This document shows, one piece after another, positions 19,372 to 27,901 of a stretch of 64,000 bases of DNA (the first letter of the stretch is position 1; each line of letters starts with the position of its first letter). The stretch comes from Leucobacter chinensis (lineage in GTDB: Bacteria; Actinomycetota; Actinomycetes; Actinomycetales; Microbacteriaceae): contig NZ_JAHQZR010000006.1 in assembly GCF_019049105.1 (NCBI RefSeq), positions 124,001 to 188,000 of the forward strand. Reading direction: 5' to 3'. The position numbers and the translations under genes were made by a program. The notes beneath the pieces were generated by a model. The model was not told the origin of the DNA and ran no database searches. It worked only from the letters and a program-made list of their open reading frames with translations.

Positions 19372-20706
19372 GTGGCTAAAAAGATTCTGATCGTCGGTGG
19401 TGGTTACGCAGGTTTCTACACTGCGTGGAAGCTCGAGAAGTGGCTCCGATCGGGCGAAGCTGAGGTCACGATTGTTGACCCGCTGCCGTACATGGCCTAC
19501 CTTCCCTTCCTTCCCGAGGTTGCAGCAGGCTCGATTGAGCCCCGTCACGCCGTCGTAGCCCGTCGTCGTCACCTCAAGCACACCGCAAACATTGCAGGCA
19601 AGGTCACCGGCATCTCGCACGCGACCAAGACCGCGACGATCACCCCGAACGTTGGCGAGCCCTACGAGTTCGAGTATGACCAGATCGTCATCTCGACCGG
19701 TTCGGTTTCGCGCACCTTCCCGATTCCCGGTATTGCCGACAACGCAATCGGTATGAAGACGATCGAAGAGGCCATCGCCATTCGCGATCGCATGGTTGGC
19801 AACTTTGAGCGCGCCGCACTGCTGCCGAAGGGCTCGCCAGAGCGCGCACGCCTACTCACCGTGACGGTCGTTGGCGGCGGTTTCGCCGGCATCGAGTCTG
19901 TTGCCGAACTGCGCTCGTTCGCCACGAACCTCCTGCGACGTTACCCCGAGATCACCTTCGACGAGACGGCGTTCCACCTCGTTGAGGCTATGGGCCGCAT
20001 CATGCCCGAGGTCTCGCAGAAGACCGCCGACTGGGTTGTGAAAGACCAGACCCGTCGTGGCGTGACCATTCACCTCGACACTCAGCTCTCGTCGGCAGTC
20101 GACGGCAACATCGAGCTCTCGACGGGCGAGAAGTACGAGTCAGACCTCATCGTCTGGACCGCTGGCGTTATGCCTCGCCCCTTCCTGCGCGGCACCGACC
20201 TTCCCATCGGCCCTCGCGGGCACGTCGTCGGCAGCCCCACGCTGCAGATCACGACCGAAGACGGCAAGGTGCTTGAGGGCGCTTGGACCGCTGGCGACAC
20301 TTCGCAGACCCCCGACATCTCGTCGACCCCTGGCCCCGGCGGCTTCTGCGTGCCGAACGCTCAGCACGCTGTGCGCCAGGGCAAGTTGCTCGCGAAGAAC
20401 ATCGTCGCCGTGCTGCGCGGCGAGGCTCCCGCAGAGTACAACCACAAGAACCAGGGCGCCGTCGCAGGCCTCGGCATGAACACCGGCGTGTTCCAGTCGG
20501 GCAAGATCGCGCTTCGCGGCTACATCGCCTGGCTCGCACACCGCTTCTACCACGGCCTTGCCATTCCCGCGTGGGAGCGCAAGTGGCGTGTGTTTGGTGG
20601 CTGGGTTGGCCACTTCTTCCTGGGCCGCGACATCGTGAATATCGAGGCGTCGCTTGAGCCGCGCGCGATCTTCGAAGAGTTCGCGTCACGCCCCAAGGCT
20701 GACTAG
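19372..20706 (+). CDS. ndh: Type II NADH dehydrogenase (NDH-2)
   Basis: NDH-2 transfers electrons from NADH to quinone without pumping protons, on the inner face of the membrane. The 444-residue protein has the FAD-binding Rossmann motif ILIVGGGYAGFYTA at the N-terminus, a second NAD-binding motif VTVVGGGFAGIESVAEL (about residues 164-180), the segment AGDTSQ and a C-terminal stretch rich in aromatic residues (RGYIAWLAHRFYHG, WRVFGGWVGHFFLGRDIV) expected to attach to the membrane. The GTG is preceded by GCAAGGAG. It is apparently monocistronic. Confidence 0.94.
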   Translation: MAKKILIVGGGYAGFYTAWKLEKWLRSGEAEVTIVDPLPYMAYLPFLPEVAAGSIEPRHAVVARRRHLKHTANIAGKVTGISHATKTATITPNVGEPYEFEYDQIVISTGSVSRTFPIPGIADNAIGMKTIEEAIAIRDRMVGNFERAALLPKGSPERARLLTVTVVGGGFAGIESVAELRSFATNLLRRYPEITFDETAFHLVEAMGRIMPEVSQKTADWVVKDQTRRGVTIHLDTQLSSAVDGNIELSTGEKYESDLIVWTAGVMPRPFLRGTDLPIGPRGHVVGSPTLQITTEDGKVLEGAWTAGDTSQTPDISSTPGPGGFCVPNAQHAVRQGKLLAKNIVAVLRGEAPAEYNHKNQGAVAGLGMNTGVFQSGKIALRGYIAWLAHRFYHGLAIPAWERKWRVFGGWVGHFFLGRDIVNIEASLEPRAIFEEFASRPKAD

Positions 20707-20721
20707 CGCCTCGAAAGCTTA

Positions 20722-20759
20722 ACGAACGCCCCTCGAGCTTTGGCTCCGGGGGCGTTCGT
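20722..20759 (+). terminator. Hairpin terminator after ndh
   Basis: The stem ACGAACGCCCC / GGGGGCGTTCGT with a partly paired loop lies 15 bp after the ndh stop. The T tract is weak (GCGTTTG), so some readthrough is possible. Confidence 0.65.
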
Positions 20760-20762
20760 GCG

Positions 20763-20848
20763 TTTGCGCGGTCTTCTTTTGCGCGGCCTTGCGTGGCCTC
20801 CCGCGACTTTTCGCGGTCTTGCGGGCTTTGCGCGGCCTTTCGCGGTCT
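20763..20848. repeat. Degenerate GCGCGGYCTT tandem repeat
   Basis: About seven imperfect copies of a roughly 10-12 bp unit around TTGCGCGGCCTT/TCGCGGTCTT lie in the noncoding gap. It carries no open frame with gene-like features. Confidence 0.75.
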
Positions 20849-20901
20849 ACTTGACGAAAAGTAGGGTGTTTTGGCGATTACACCCTGCTTTTCGTCAAGT
20901 A
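20848..20901. repeat. Long inverted repeat, 22-bp arms around a 10-nt loop
   Basis: Arms 20848-20869 and 20880-20901 are complementary apart from one G-T pair. Each arm starts from the outside with TACTTGACGAAAAG. The structure is too long for an ordinary operator and lacks a T run, so it resembles a REP/MITE-like intergenic element more than a terminator. Confidence 0.85.
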
Positions 20902-20929
20902 AACGAAATTTTCGGCGGATCAGGCCGGC

Positions 20930-21021
20930 ACCCGAGGCTGGCCAGCCCGGAACCCGAGGCCGGAACTCAAGCTCAGTACCAGAAACGGCCAGGCCAGCAC
21001 CCGAGACCGGCCAGCCCGCAC
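20930..21021. repeat. Degenerate tandem repeat, unit about GGCCAGCCCGGCACCCGAGGC
   Basis: Four imperfect copies of a 20-22 bp unit (near 20921, 20940, 20986 and 21009) fill the space before the convergent RamB-like gene. The rest of this 342-bp gap holds only the ndh terminator, the long inverted repeat and the first tandem array. Confidence 0.75.
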
Positions 21022-21048
21022 TAACCTAACGTCGCGGCGGTGGCCCCG

Positions 21049-22521
21049 CTACAGTTCAGGCGCGTGCGCCGAGAGGAACTCGTACATTTCGGTGTCGTCA
21101 ACGCCCGGAAACGAGCCGGTGGGCAGCGGCGAGAGAATGTGTGCGTGCATGCGCGCGCTCGGCCAAGCCGACCCCTCCCAGCGTTCGGCAAGGGCGTCGC
21201 TCGGTTTGCGGCAGCAGTTCTCGTCGGGGCAGGTCGAGGCAGTGCGAACGTGAGTGTCGCGCCCACGGAACCACTTTGCGTCGTCAAACTTCACGCCACA
21301 GGTGATCGAGAAAGCGCCCGAGTTGCCGAGGTCGCCAATCTGGCTCGTCTCCCAGTAGGTGCCCTCGGGGGTGTCGGTGTACTGGTAGAACTCGCTCGTG
21401 CGGTTGCGGCGCTTGAAGCCCGTTCGCCCGGCCCAGTAGCGGCACACGACTTGACCTTCGAGCGATCCGCTTGCGTCGACGGGGTAGGGAAGATCGTTGT
21501 TTTCGTAGCCGCGCAGCAGCGCCCCGTGCGCGTCGGCGCGGTAAAAGTGCACTTGCAGGTCGAGGTGCTTCGTGGCGAGGTTCGTGAAGCGGTGTGCCGC
21601 GGCCTCGTGCGTGACTCCGAAAGCGTCACGCAGGTCTTCGATCGCGAGGTTGCGCTCGGCCTTCGCGTTTTGCAAAAATGCTGCGGTCGCGGCCTCCGGC
21701 ATGAGACAGGCTGACGCGAAGTAGTTGATTTGCAGCCGTTGCTCGAGAAACTCGGCGTAGCTCGCGGGAGGGTTGTGCCCGAGCACGCGGTGCGCCATGG
21801 CCTGAAACGCGAGGGCACGCAGGCCGTGCCCTCCGGGAATCGAGGCCGGCGGAAGATAGATGCGCCCGTTTTCAAGATCGGTGATGCTGCGCGTGTTCGA
21901 GGGCAGATCATCGACGAAGATGAGCGTAAACCCGAGGGACTCGGCAAGCACGGCGACGGTGCGGTGAGTGACGGCACCGCTCACGTGACCGACCGAGGCC
22001 ATAAGATCGGTCGCGAGTGTTTCGATCTCTGGCAAATAATTGTTTTTTTCACGCATGAAATGGCGGATCGAGGTGTTCGCTCGACGAGCTTCCTCTGGCG
22101 TTGCGCTGGCAGCCCGCGCGCGTCTGAGCAGTTCGCGATGCAACCCGACGAGTGATTCGAGGGTTTCGTCGGTGAGGCCACGCACGTTTCTGATCTCGGG
22201 GAGGCCAAGGGCGGTGTAGTGCACACCCTGCTGAGAACGTTCCAGCTCGATCTCGAAAGCACTGCGGCGATCTGGCGCTTCGTCGCTGAGCAAGACAGAG
22301 AGCGTGGTGTCGAGTTCGCGTGCGATGGCCTCGAGGAGTGAGAGTTTTGGCTCACGTCGGCCGTTTTCGATGAGCGAGAGTTGGCTGGGGCCGACACCCA
22401 CTTTGGCGCCGAGCTGCTCGAGGGTGAGACCTGCTTGGGTGCGGTAAAAGCGAATGCGTTTTCCTCTGATGAGGTGGTTCGAGTCGCCAAAAGCGTCTTG
22501 GAGTGCGCTCGTAGGAGTCAT
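21049..22521 (-). CDS. RamB-like transcriptional regulator (XRE helix-turn-helix, ImmA/IrrE-like, short-chain fatty acid regulator type)
   Basis: The 490-residue protein has an N-terminal XRE helix-turn-helix (about 18-75: LIRGKRIRFYRTQAGLTLEQLGAKVGVGPSQLSLIENGRREPKL). A middle ImmA/IrrE-like segment follows (ALAFQAMAHRVLG), and the long Cys-containing C-terminal region includes VVCRYWAGRTGF and CPDENCCRKP. This is the layout of RamB/PrpR-type regulators of acetate, propionate and glyoxylate genes. I chose ATG 22521, which has a -10 box 6 nt upstream; the frame to 22548 begins with TTG inside the promoter. It is divergent from pckG. Confidence 0.9.
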   Translation of the reverse strand: MTPTSALQDAFGDSNHLIRGKRIRFYRTQAGLTLEQLGAKVGVGPSQLSLIENGRREPKLSLLEAIARELDTTLSVLLSDEAPDRRSAFEIELERSQQGVHYTALGLPEIRNVRGLTDETLESLVGLHRELLRRARAASATPEEARRANTSIRHFMREKNNYLPEIETLATDLMASVGHVSGAVTHRTVAVLAESLGFTLIFVDDLPSNTRSITDLENGRIYLPPASIPGGHGLRALAFQAMAHRVLGHNPPASYAEFLEQRLQINYFASACLMPEAATAAFLQNAKAERNLAIEDLRDAFGVTHEAAAHRFTNLATKHLDLQVHFYRADAHGALLRGYENNDLPYPVDASGSLEGQVVCRYWAGRTGFKRRNRTSEFYQYTDTPEGTYWETSQIGDLGNSGAFSITCGVKFDDAKWFRGRDTHVRTASTCPDENCCRKPSDALAERWEGSAWPSARMHAHILSPLPTGSFPGVDDTEMYEFLSAHAPEL

Positions 22522-22527
22522 ATTTTT

Positions 22528-22558
22528 ACTATAAAGCAATTTTTGCAAAAATTGACAA
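22528..22558 (-). promoter_or_regulatory. Promoter of the RamB-like gene with embedded 18-bp palindromic operator
   Basis: Read on the minus strand: TTGTCA (22558-22553), a 17-nt spacer, and TTTATA/TATAGT (22535-22528) ending 6 nt before the ATG. The spacer is largely the perfect palindrome CAATTTTTGCAAAAATTG at 22537-22554. Its core matches the TTTGCAAA part of RamB sites described in Corynebacterium. A TTGACA on the plus strand (22552-22557) overlaps the palindrome edge and could be the -35 of pckG. Repression of both genes is an inference. Confidence 0.75.
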
Positions 22559-22681
22559 CCGATTTTGCAGGGTTTGCCAGTATCGGTCTGAGAATATTGA
22601 AATGTTCACCCGGATTTCACATGACGTTTGATCCGGAACTAATCACGAATACAGTTCATGGGCAGAGGAACCAGTATCTAT

Positions 22682-24499
22682 ATGAGCATTGCTGAGCTTG
22701 TTGCAGAGCACGCGACCACGACCAATCCTGAAATTCTCAAGTGGGTGACTGAGGTCGCTGAGCAGACTGAGCCCGCTCGCATCGAATGGTGCGACGGTTC
22801 GCAGGCAGAGTGGGATCGCATCGCGCAAGAGATGGTCGATGCGGGAACGCTGATTCCCCTTAACAAAGACCTGCGCCCGGGGAGCTTCCTCGCGCGTTCA
22901 CATCCGGCAGACGTGGCGCGTGTTGAAGACCGCACCTTCATCTGCTCAGAGAACGAGGCCGATGCAGGTCCCACGAACAACTGGCGCGCTCCCGCTGAGA
23001 TGAAGGCAGAGCTGAAGCCTTTCTTTGATGGTTCAATGCGCGGCCGCACGATGTACGTCGTGCCCTTCTCAATGGGCCCCATTGGCGGCGCGATCTCACA
23101 GCTTGGTATTCAGCTCACCGACTCGCCATACGCTGTGCTGAACATGCGCATCATGACCCGCATGGGTCAGGACGCTCTCGACGGCATCACCCAGGGTAGC
23201 GAGTGGGTGCGCACCGTGCACTCGGTCGGCGCACCCCTTGAAGAGGGTGAAGAAGACGTCATGTGGCCGTGCAATGACACGAAGTACATTACGCACTTCC
23301 CAGAAACGCTTGAGGTTTGGTCATACGGTTCGGGCTACGGCGGCAACGCGCTGCTTTCGAAGAAGTGCTTCGCGCTTCGCATCGCGAGCGTCATGGGTCG
23401 CAGCGAGGGTTGGATGGCAGAGCACATGCTGCTGCTGAAGCTCACGAACGAGGCTTCGGGTAAGGCCTACCACCTCACCGCTGCGTTCCCCTCGGCCTGC
23501 GGCAAGACGAACCTTGCGATGCTCCAGCCCACGATTCCCGGCTGGAAGGTTGAGACGATCGGCGACGATATCTCGTGGCTTCGCCCCGGTAAAGACGGTC
23601 GCCTCTACGCGATTAACCCAGAGGCGGGCTTCTTTGGTGTTGCTCCTGGCACCGGTGAGTCGACGAACCCCGTGGCAATGGAAACCCTCTGGGGTCACAC
23701 GATCTTCACGAACGTCGCACTGACTGATGAGGGTGACGTGTGGTGGGAAGGTAAGACCGACGAGGTTCCCGATCACCTCATCGACTGGCTCGGCAACGAC
23801 TGGACCCCAGACTCAGAGAGCCCCGCGGCTCACCCGAACTCGCGCTTCACGGTGCCGATTCAGCAGACCCCGACCCTCGCAGATGACTGGTTCGAACAGG
23901 ATGGCGTTCCCATCGACGCGATCCTCTTCGGTGGTCGTCGCGCAACCAACGTGCCGCTCGTCGCTCAGTCGCTCTCGTGGGAACACGGTGTTTTTATGGG
24001 CGCGACCATCTCTTCAGAGAAGACTGCCGCTCAGGAAGGCAACGTGGGCGAGCTTCGCCGCGATCCCTTCGCGATGCTGCCCTTCTGCGGCTACAACATG
24101 GCCGATTACTGGGGCCACTGGCTCGAGATGGGCGAGAAGCTTGGAGACAAGGCGCCCAAGATTTTCCAGGTCAACTGGTTCCGTCGTGACGAAGACGGCA
24201 GCTTCCTGTGGCCAGGCTTCGGCGACAACTCGCGTGTGCTCGACTGGGCTATGCGTCGCGTCGAGGGCGAGGTCGAAGGCCGCGAGGTCGCAATCGGCCG
24301 CGTTCCAGCCGACGGTGAACTGAAGCTTGAGGGCACTGACGTGACCGGCGAGCAGCTGGAGAAGCTCTTTGCCGTTGACCCCGCCTCGTGGCTCGAAGAG
24401 TGCGGCCTCACCGACGAGTACTTTGCTCAGTTCGGTGATCGCCTGCCAGCCGCGCTGCAGGGCCAGCTCGACTCACTGCGCGACCGCCTCTCGGCGTAA
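22682..24499 (+). CDS. pckG: Phosphoenolpyruvate carboxykinase (GTP)
   Basis: It decarboxylates oxaloacetate to PEP with GTP, the entry to gluconeogenesis from acids. The 605-residue protein has the GTP-class kinase-1 motif [15 protein letters not shown], with its reactive Cys, the PEP/oxaloacetate segments SMGPIGG and [14 protein letters not shown], and [12 protein letters not shown] chose ATG 22682, with AGAGGAA at 22664-22670; the ATG at 22658 has no ribosome-binding site. A terminator follows the gene. Control by the divergent RamB-like regulator is likely. Confidence 0.96.
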   Translation: MSIAELVAEHATTTNPEILKWVTEVAEQTEPARIEWCDGSQAEWDRIAQEMVDAGTLIPLNKDLRPGSFLARSHPADVARVEDRTFICSENEADAGPTNNWRAPAEMKAELKPFFDGSMRGRTMYVVPFSMGPIGGAISQLGIQLTDSPYAVLNMRIMTRMGQDALDGITQGSEWVRTVHSVGAPLEEGEEDVMWPCNDTKYITHFPETLEVWSYGSGYGGNALLSKKCFALRIASVMGRSEGWMAEHMLLLKLTNEASGKAYHLTAAFPSACGKTNLAMLQPTIPGWKVETIGDDISWLRPGKDGRLYAINPEAGFFGVAPGTGESTNPVAMETLWGHTIFTNVALTDEGDVWWEGKTDEVPDHLIDWLGNDWTPDSESPAAHPNSRFTVPIQQTPTLADDWFEQDGVPIDAILFGGRRATNVPLVAQSLSWEHGVFMGATISSEKTAAQEGNVGELRRDPFAMLPFCGYNMADYWGHWLEMGEKLGDKAPKIFQVNWFRRDEDGSFLWPGFGDNSRVLDWAMRRVEGEVEGREVAIGRVPADGELKLEGTDVTGEQLEKLFAVDPASWLEECGLTDEYFAQFGDRLPAALQGQLDSLRDRLSA

Positions 24500-24585
24500 C
24501 CGCCTGACGCTCACGAGAACCTCAGCAAGCTTGGTGGGGTAGGCGAGAGCGCCGCCAGCAACTTCCGACACACTCGTCGGAGCGT

Positions 24586-24618
24586 AAGGCCCCGGGTACT
24601 GCCCTACCCGGGGCCTTT
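24586..24618 (+). terminator. Rho-independent terminator after pckG
   Basis: The stem AAGGCCCCGGGTA / TACCCGGGGCCTT is perfect (13 bp) with a short loop and is followed by TGCTG. The T run is only the tail of the stem. Confidence 0.85.
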
Positions 24619-24686
24619 GCTGTACCCATCGGCACGCCGTTCAGCAGCATGGGCCGGGAACACTCTAGAATTGAGTGAGCGCATGC

Positions 24687-24760
24687 GCCCCCATAGCCCA
24701 ATTGGCAGAGGCGGAAGACTTAAAATCTTTTCAGTGTCGGTTCGAGTCCGACTGGGGGTA
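24687..24760 (+). tRNA. tRNA-Leu (anticodon TAA) with a short variable loop
   Basis: Acceptor 24687-24693 (GCCCCCA) pairs with TGGGGGT 24753-24759, with a G-T first pair and discriminator A24760. The anticodon stem GAAGA/TCTTT holds loop CTTAAAA, giving TAA. The T arm is GTCGG-TTCGAGT-CCGAC. Only five bases lie between anticodon and T stems, giving a 74-nt class I shape, whereas leucine tRNAs normally have a long variable arm. A TAGAAT -10-like hexamer lies at 24666-24671. The CCA is not fully encoded (ACCG). Confidence 0.9.
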
Positions 24761-24822
24761 CCGAAAACAGTACGAAAGAAGTGGCGATATCGTGACCACT
24801 CTCGCCGCATCATAACCGACCC

Positions 24823-24851
24823 TTGTCGGTGTCGCAGGTCGTCGCTACACT
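24823..24851 (+). promoter_or_regulatory. Sigma-70-type promoter upstream of the small membrane protein
   Basis: TTGTCG (24823-24828), a 17-bp spacer and TACACT (24846-24851) lie 72 bp before the ATG at 24924. The rest of this roughly 420-bp intergenic stretch holds only the pckG terminator and tRNA-Leu. Confidence 0.6.
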
Positions 24852-24923
24852 CAAACGTGAGGGCAAGACGTGCGAATATTCACCAGATGGTGAAGACGGC
24901 TTGCTTTAAAAGTGAGGAAGCTG

Positions 24924-25163
24924 ATGCAAGAAACACAGCAGATCAAGCCGAGAGCGTTGGTCGTGGCGGTCGCCGTGGCAGCGGTTACTTTTGTTGCGGG
25001 CTGGGCATTTGGAACGTCATCGGTATTCAACGCTGCCGAGCCCGAGCCGACCACACCGAAGACGGTATGGCTCGAAGGGGCGTTGTCTGAGCCGGGAACG
25101 GTCGTACACGTGACGGTCGATGATCAGACGGGCGATGTCGTCTCTCTACGACTCGATCAGTAA
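24924..25163 (+). CDS. Small single-pass membrane or secreted protein of unknown function
   Basis: The 79-residue product begins MQETQQIKPRALVVAVAVAAVTFVAGWAFG: a short polar head and one hydrophobic helix (about 12-30), followed by an extracytoplasmic tail of about 48 residues (TVWLEGALSEPGTVVHVTVDDQTGDVV). ATG 24924 is preceded by GAGGAAG; the in-frame GTG at 24912 overlaps that site and is less likely. It could be an uncleaved signal anchor. I recognise no family. Confidence 0.65.
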   Translation: MQETQQIKPRALVVAVAVAAVTFVAGWAFGTSSVFNAAEPEPTTPKTVWLEGALSEPGTVVHVTVDDQTGDVVSLRLDQ

Positions 25164-25286
25164 ACGTGTATTCGGCGGCGTTTGAGTCGTTGTGAGCCGA
25201 AGGGCTCTTCAACCACTTCTTGCTGCCGGTTTTCGTGAGAAACGCCAAAAGGGGTGCGCTTTGTGCTCGCATGGGAGGTTGTCGCC

Positions 25287-25298
25287 TAGAATCAGGCC
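25287..25298 (+). promoter_or_regulatory. -10 box of leaderless promoter (PLP aldolase gene)
   Basis: TAGAAT at 25287-25292 ends 6 nt before the ATG at 25299; there is no purine-rich ribosome-binding site. Confidence 0.55.
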
Positions 25299-26552
25299 AT
25301 GGTCTTCTCTCTCGACGACGCGAAGCTGCGTGACCGGGCGTACGCAGAGCCCTGGCGGCTGAACCCTGACGGTTACTGGGGCGGCATGAATGATGCCACG
25401 CAGGAGTTCTCGGCCCCGCTCGTCGCGATTCAGCTCGACGCGCTCACACACAATGCGCATGACCTCTTGCGGCGGGCCGGTGGGTTGCCGATTCGGGTGG
25501 CATCGAAGTCGATCCGCGTTCGCGAGGTGCTTGAGACCGTCCTGCGGCTGCCCGGCTACCGCGGAGTGCTCGCGTACTCGCTCGCAGAGGCGGTGTGGCT
25601 CTCAGCGACCATCGACGACGTGCTCGTGGCCTATCCGACGGCCGATCGCGCGGCAATCGCGGCGCTCGCTGCCGACGAACAAGCGGCAAGTCGAGTCACG
25701 GTCATGATTGACTCGGTCGAGCAGCTCGACCTCATCGACTCGGTCGTGCCGCCAGCGGGGCGTCAAACGATTGGCGTCTGCCTCGACTTCGACTCGTCAT
25801 GGCGGCACCCGCTGCTCGGCAACGTCGGGGTCTTTCGCTCGCCGGTACACGAGCCCGAAGAGCTACGCTCGCTCGCCGAGACCGTGATCGCGAGGCCGGG
25901 CTTCACGCTTGTCGCCGTCATGTCATACGAGGCGCAGATCGCCGGCGTGCAGAACGCGCCAAAGGGTAATCCCATCATGGGAACCGCGATGCGCGTGATT
26001 CAGGCCAAGAGCGCCGACGAGCTGCGCGAACGACGAGCGCGAGCGATCGGTCTCGTGCGAGAGGTCGCCGAGCTTGAGTTCGTGAACGGTGGCGGCACCG
26101 GGTCGGTTGAGAGCACCGTTTCTGAGCCCGCGATCACCGAGGTTGCCGCGGGAAGCGGGCTGTACGGGCCGCACATTTTTGACCACTATCAGCATTTCAC
26201 CCCGGCGCCGGCCGTCGGCTACGCCCTCGACGTCGTGCGCAAGGCGACTCCAGAGACCGCGACGGTCTTTGCAGGCGGGTGGATCGCTTCGGGGGTCGCT
26301 GGCCCCGATAGGCTGCCGCAGCCGGTCTGGCCACGCGGGCTCAGTTTTGCGGGCCGCGAGGGCGCAGGCGAGGTGCAGACACCACTCCTGGGCGCCAACG
26401 CAGCGGCGCTCGGGGTCGGTGACCGCGTGTGGATGCGGCACGCGAAGTCTGGCGAGGTGATGGAGCATGTCGCTCAGGTCGCACTCGTTTCACAGGACGA
26501 GAAGGTTGGTGAGGTGCCAACCTATCGAGGCGAGGGAAAGGTCTTCTCATGA
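25299..26552 (+). CDS. PLP-dependent amino acid deaminase/aldolase (alanine racemase N-terminal / D-threonine aldolase-like)
   Basis: The 417-residue protein resembles fold-type III PLP enzymes. The N-terminal alanine racemase-like barrel has the likely Schiff-base lysine in RVASKSIRVREVL (about Lys69), and FVNGGGTGSVEST is the phosphate-binding loop. A D-serine dehydratase-like C-terminal domain follows, with RLPQPVWPRGLSFAGREGAGEVQTPL and its probable zinc-site residues. Possible substrates are D-threonine or D-serine-type amino acids; this is not decided by the sequence. It overlaps the lactone oxidase gene (ATGA), so the two are co-translated. Confidence 0.82.
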   Translation: MVFSLDDAKLRDRAYAEPWRLNPDGYWGGMNDATQEFSAPLVAIQLDALTHNAHDLLRRAGGLPIRVASKSIRVREVLETVLRLPGYRGVLAYSLAEAVWLSATIDDVLVAYPTADRAAIAALAADEQAASRVTVMIDSVEQLDLIDSVVPPAGRQTIGVCLDFDSSWRHPLLGNVGVFRSPVHEPEELRSLAETVIARPGFTLVAVMSYEAQIAGVQNAPKGNPIMGTAMRVIQAKSADELRERRARAIGLVREVAELEFVNGGGTGSVESTVSEPAITEVAAGSGLYGPHIFDHYQHFTPAPAVGYALDVVRKATPETATVFAGGWIASGVAGPDRLPQPVWPRGLSFAGREGAGEVQTPLLGANAAALGVGDRVWMRHAKSGEVMEHVAQVALVSQDEKVGEVPTYRGEGKVFS

Positions 26553-27850
26553 GCGCAACGTGGCGCAACTGGGCACGCACAGAGCGGTGCACGCCCGCAC
26601 TCTCGATCGCACCGAACACGGTCGAACAGGTTCAGCTCGCTGTGCAGCGAGCCGCCGAGACGGGGCACGGGGTGAAGCCGATCGGCGCATCACACTCGTT
26701 CACGGCGATCGGTGCGACCGACGGGATTCGCATCGACATGAGCAACCTGCGCGGTCTCGTGAGCGCCGATGTCAAACGGGGCAGGGTAACCTTGTGGGCG
26801 GGTACGCACCTGTGGGAGCTGCCGGGCATCCTCGATCCTCTTGGCCTCGCGCTCGCGAACATGGGTGACATCGACCGGCAAACGATTAGTGGCGCCACGC
26901 AGACCGGAACCCACGGCACGGGCCTCGGTCTCGGGGGTCTCGCGACCGCGATCGTCGGGCTCACGCTGGTGACGGGGGAGGGCGAGGTGCTCGAGATTGA
27001 CGAGAGTGACCGTGACCTGCTCGACGCAGCGGCGCTGAGCCTCGGCGCTCTCGGAGCGATCGTGACGATCACGCTGCAGTGCGTGCCGAGTTTTTTGCTT
27101 CGCGCGCAGGAGGGAACGGCCCAGCTGCGAGAAGTGCTCGACAACTACGACGAGCTTGCGCGCAGCACCGACCACTTCGAGTTCTTCTGGTTTCCGCACA
27201 CCGACACGGTGCGCACGAAGTTCAACACTCGCTTGCCAGAGAGCGCGGGCATCAGTGCACCGAGCGCCTTTGCGCGTTGGCTCGATGAGGAATTCGTGAA
27301 TAACACGTTGCTCGGGGCAGTGGTCAACGTCGAACGGGTTGTGCCAAGGTCGATTCCCACGATCAATAGGCTCATCAACGGCGTTTCGTCGGTGCGTGAC
27401 TACACCGACCGCTCGTACCGGGTGTTCATTACGAACCGGCGGGTGCGCTTTCGCGAGTCGGAGTTCGCGGTTCCCCTCGAGGCCGTGCCGCACGCGGTGC
27501 GCGACATCGAGCACATGATTTCCCGCAAGCGGTTCAACATCTCGTTCCCGATTGAGGTGCGTAACGCTGCCTCCGACTCCCTGATGCTCTCGACCGCGAG
27601 CGGCCGCGAGAGCGGTTATATCGCCGTTCACCGTTTTTACAAAGAGGATCACCGCCTCTACTTCGCCGAGGTGCAGGCGATCATGCGTTCGTATGGAGGC
27701 AGGCCGCACTGGGGCAAGATGCACTCGCTTGACTCGGCTTACTTCGCTGATCAGTACCCAAGATTTGGTGAGTTTGCGGCCGTGCGTGACCGGCTTGATC
27801 CGCATCGAGTCTTTGCAAACCCCTATCTCGATCGGGTGCTTGGGGTCTAA
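26549..27850 (+). CDS. FAD-dependent D-arabinono-1,4-lactone oxidase-like oxidoreductase
   Basis: The 433-residue protein belongs to the VAO/PCMH flavoprotein family. The FAD-binding domain (about 1-175) includes GVKPIGASHSFTAIGATDGIRIDM and SGATQTGTHGTGLGLGGLATAIVG. The C-terminal ALO domain ends in KMHSLDSAYFADQYPRFGEFAAVRDRLDPHRVFANPYLDRVLG. Family members oxidise aldonolactones or sugar alcohols (for example alditol oxidase). The pairing with the PLP aldolase gene recurs in actinobacteria but its meaning is unknown. Confidence 0.87.
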   Translation: MSATWRNWARTERCTPALSIAPNTVEQVQLAVQRAAETGHGVKPIGASHSFTAIGATDGIRIDMSNLRGLVSADVKRGRVTLWAGTHLWELPGILDPLGLALANMGDIDRQTISGATQTGTHGTGLGLGGLATAIVGLTLVTGEGEVLEIDESDRDLLDAAALSLGALGAIVTITLQCVPSFLLRAQEGTAQLREVLDNYDELARSTDHFEFFWFPHTDTVRTKFNTRLPESAGISAPSAFARWLDEEFVNNTLLGAVVNVERVVPRSIPTINRLINGVSSVRDYTDRSYRVFITNRRVRFRESEFAVPLEAVPHAVRDIEHMISRKRFNISFPIEVRNAASDSLMLSTASGRESGYIAVHRFYKEDHRLYFAEVQAIMRSYGGRPHWGKMHSLDSAYFADQYPRFGEFAAVRDRLDPHRVFANPYLDRVLGV

Positions 27851-27889
27851 CTCACAGCGAGAACCAAATGAAAATGAGGCCCGAAGTCG

Positions 27890-27901
27890 TAGAATGGGCG
27901 C
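27890..27901 (+). promoter_or_regulatory. -10 box of leaderless lemA promoter
   Basis: TAGAAT (27890-27895) ends 6 nt before the lemA ATG at 27902; no Shine-Dalgarno sequence is visible. Confidence 0.6.

Noticed and set aside
21040-21714. Long plus-strand open frame opposite the RamB-like gene
   Set aside because: It is fully antisense to a well-supported gene, has no recognisable motif and arises from GC-rich codon usage of the other strand.
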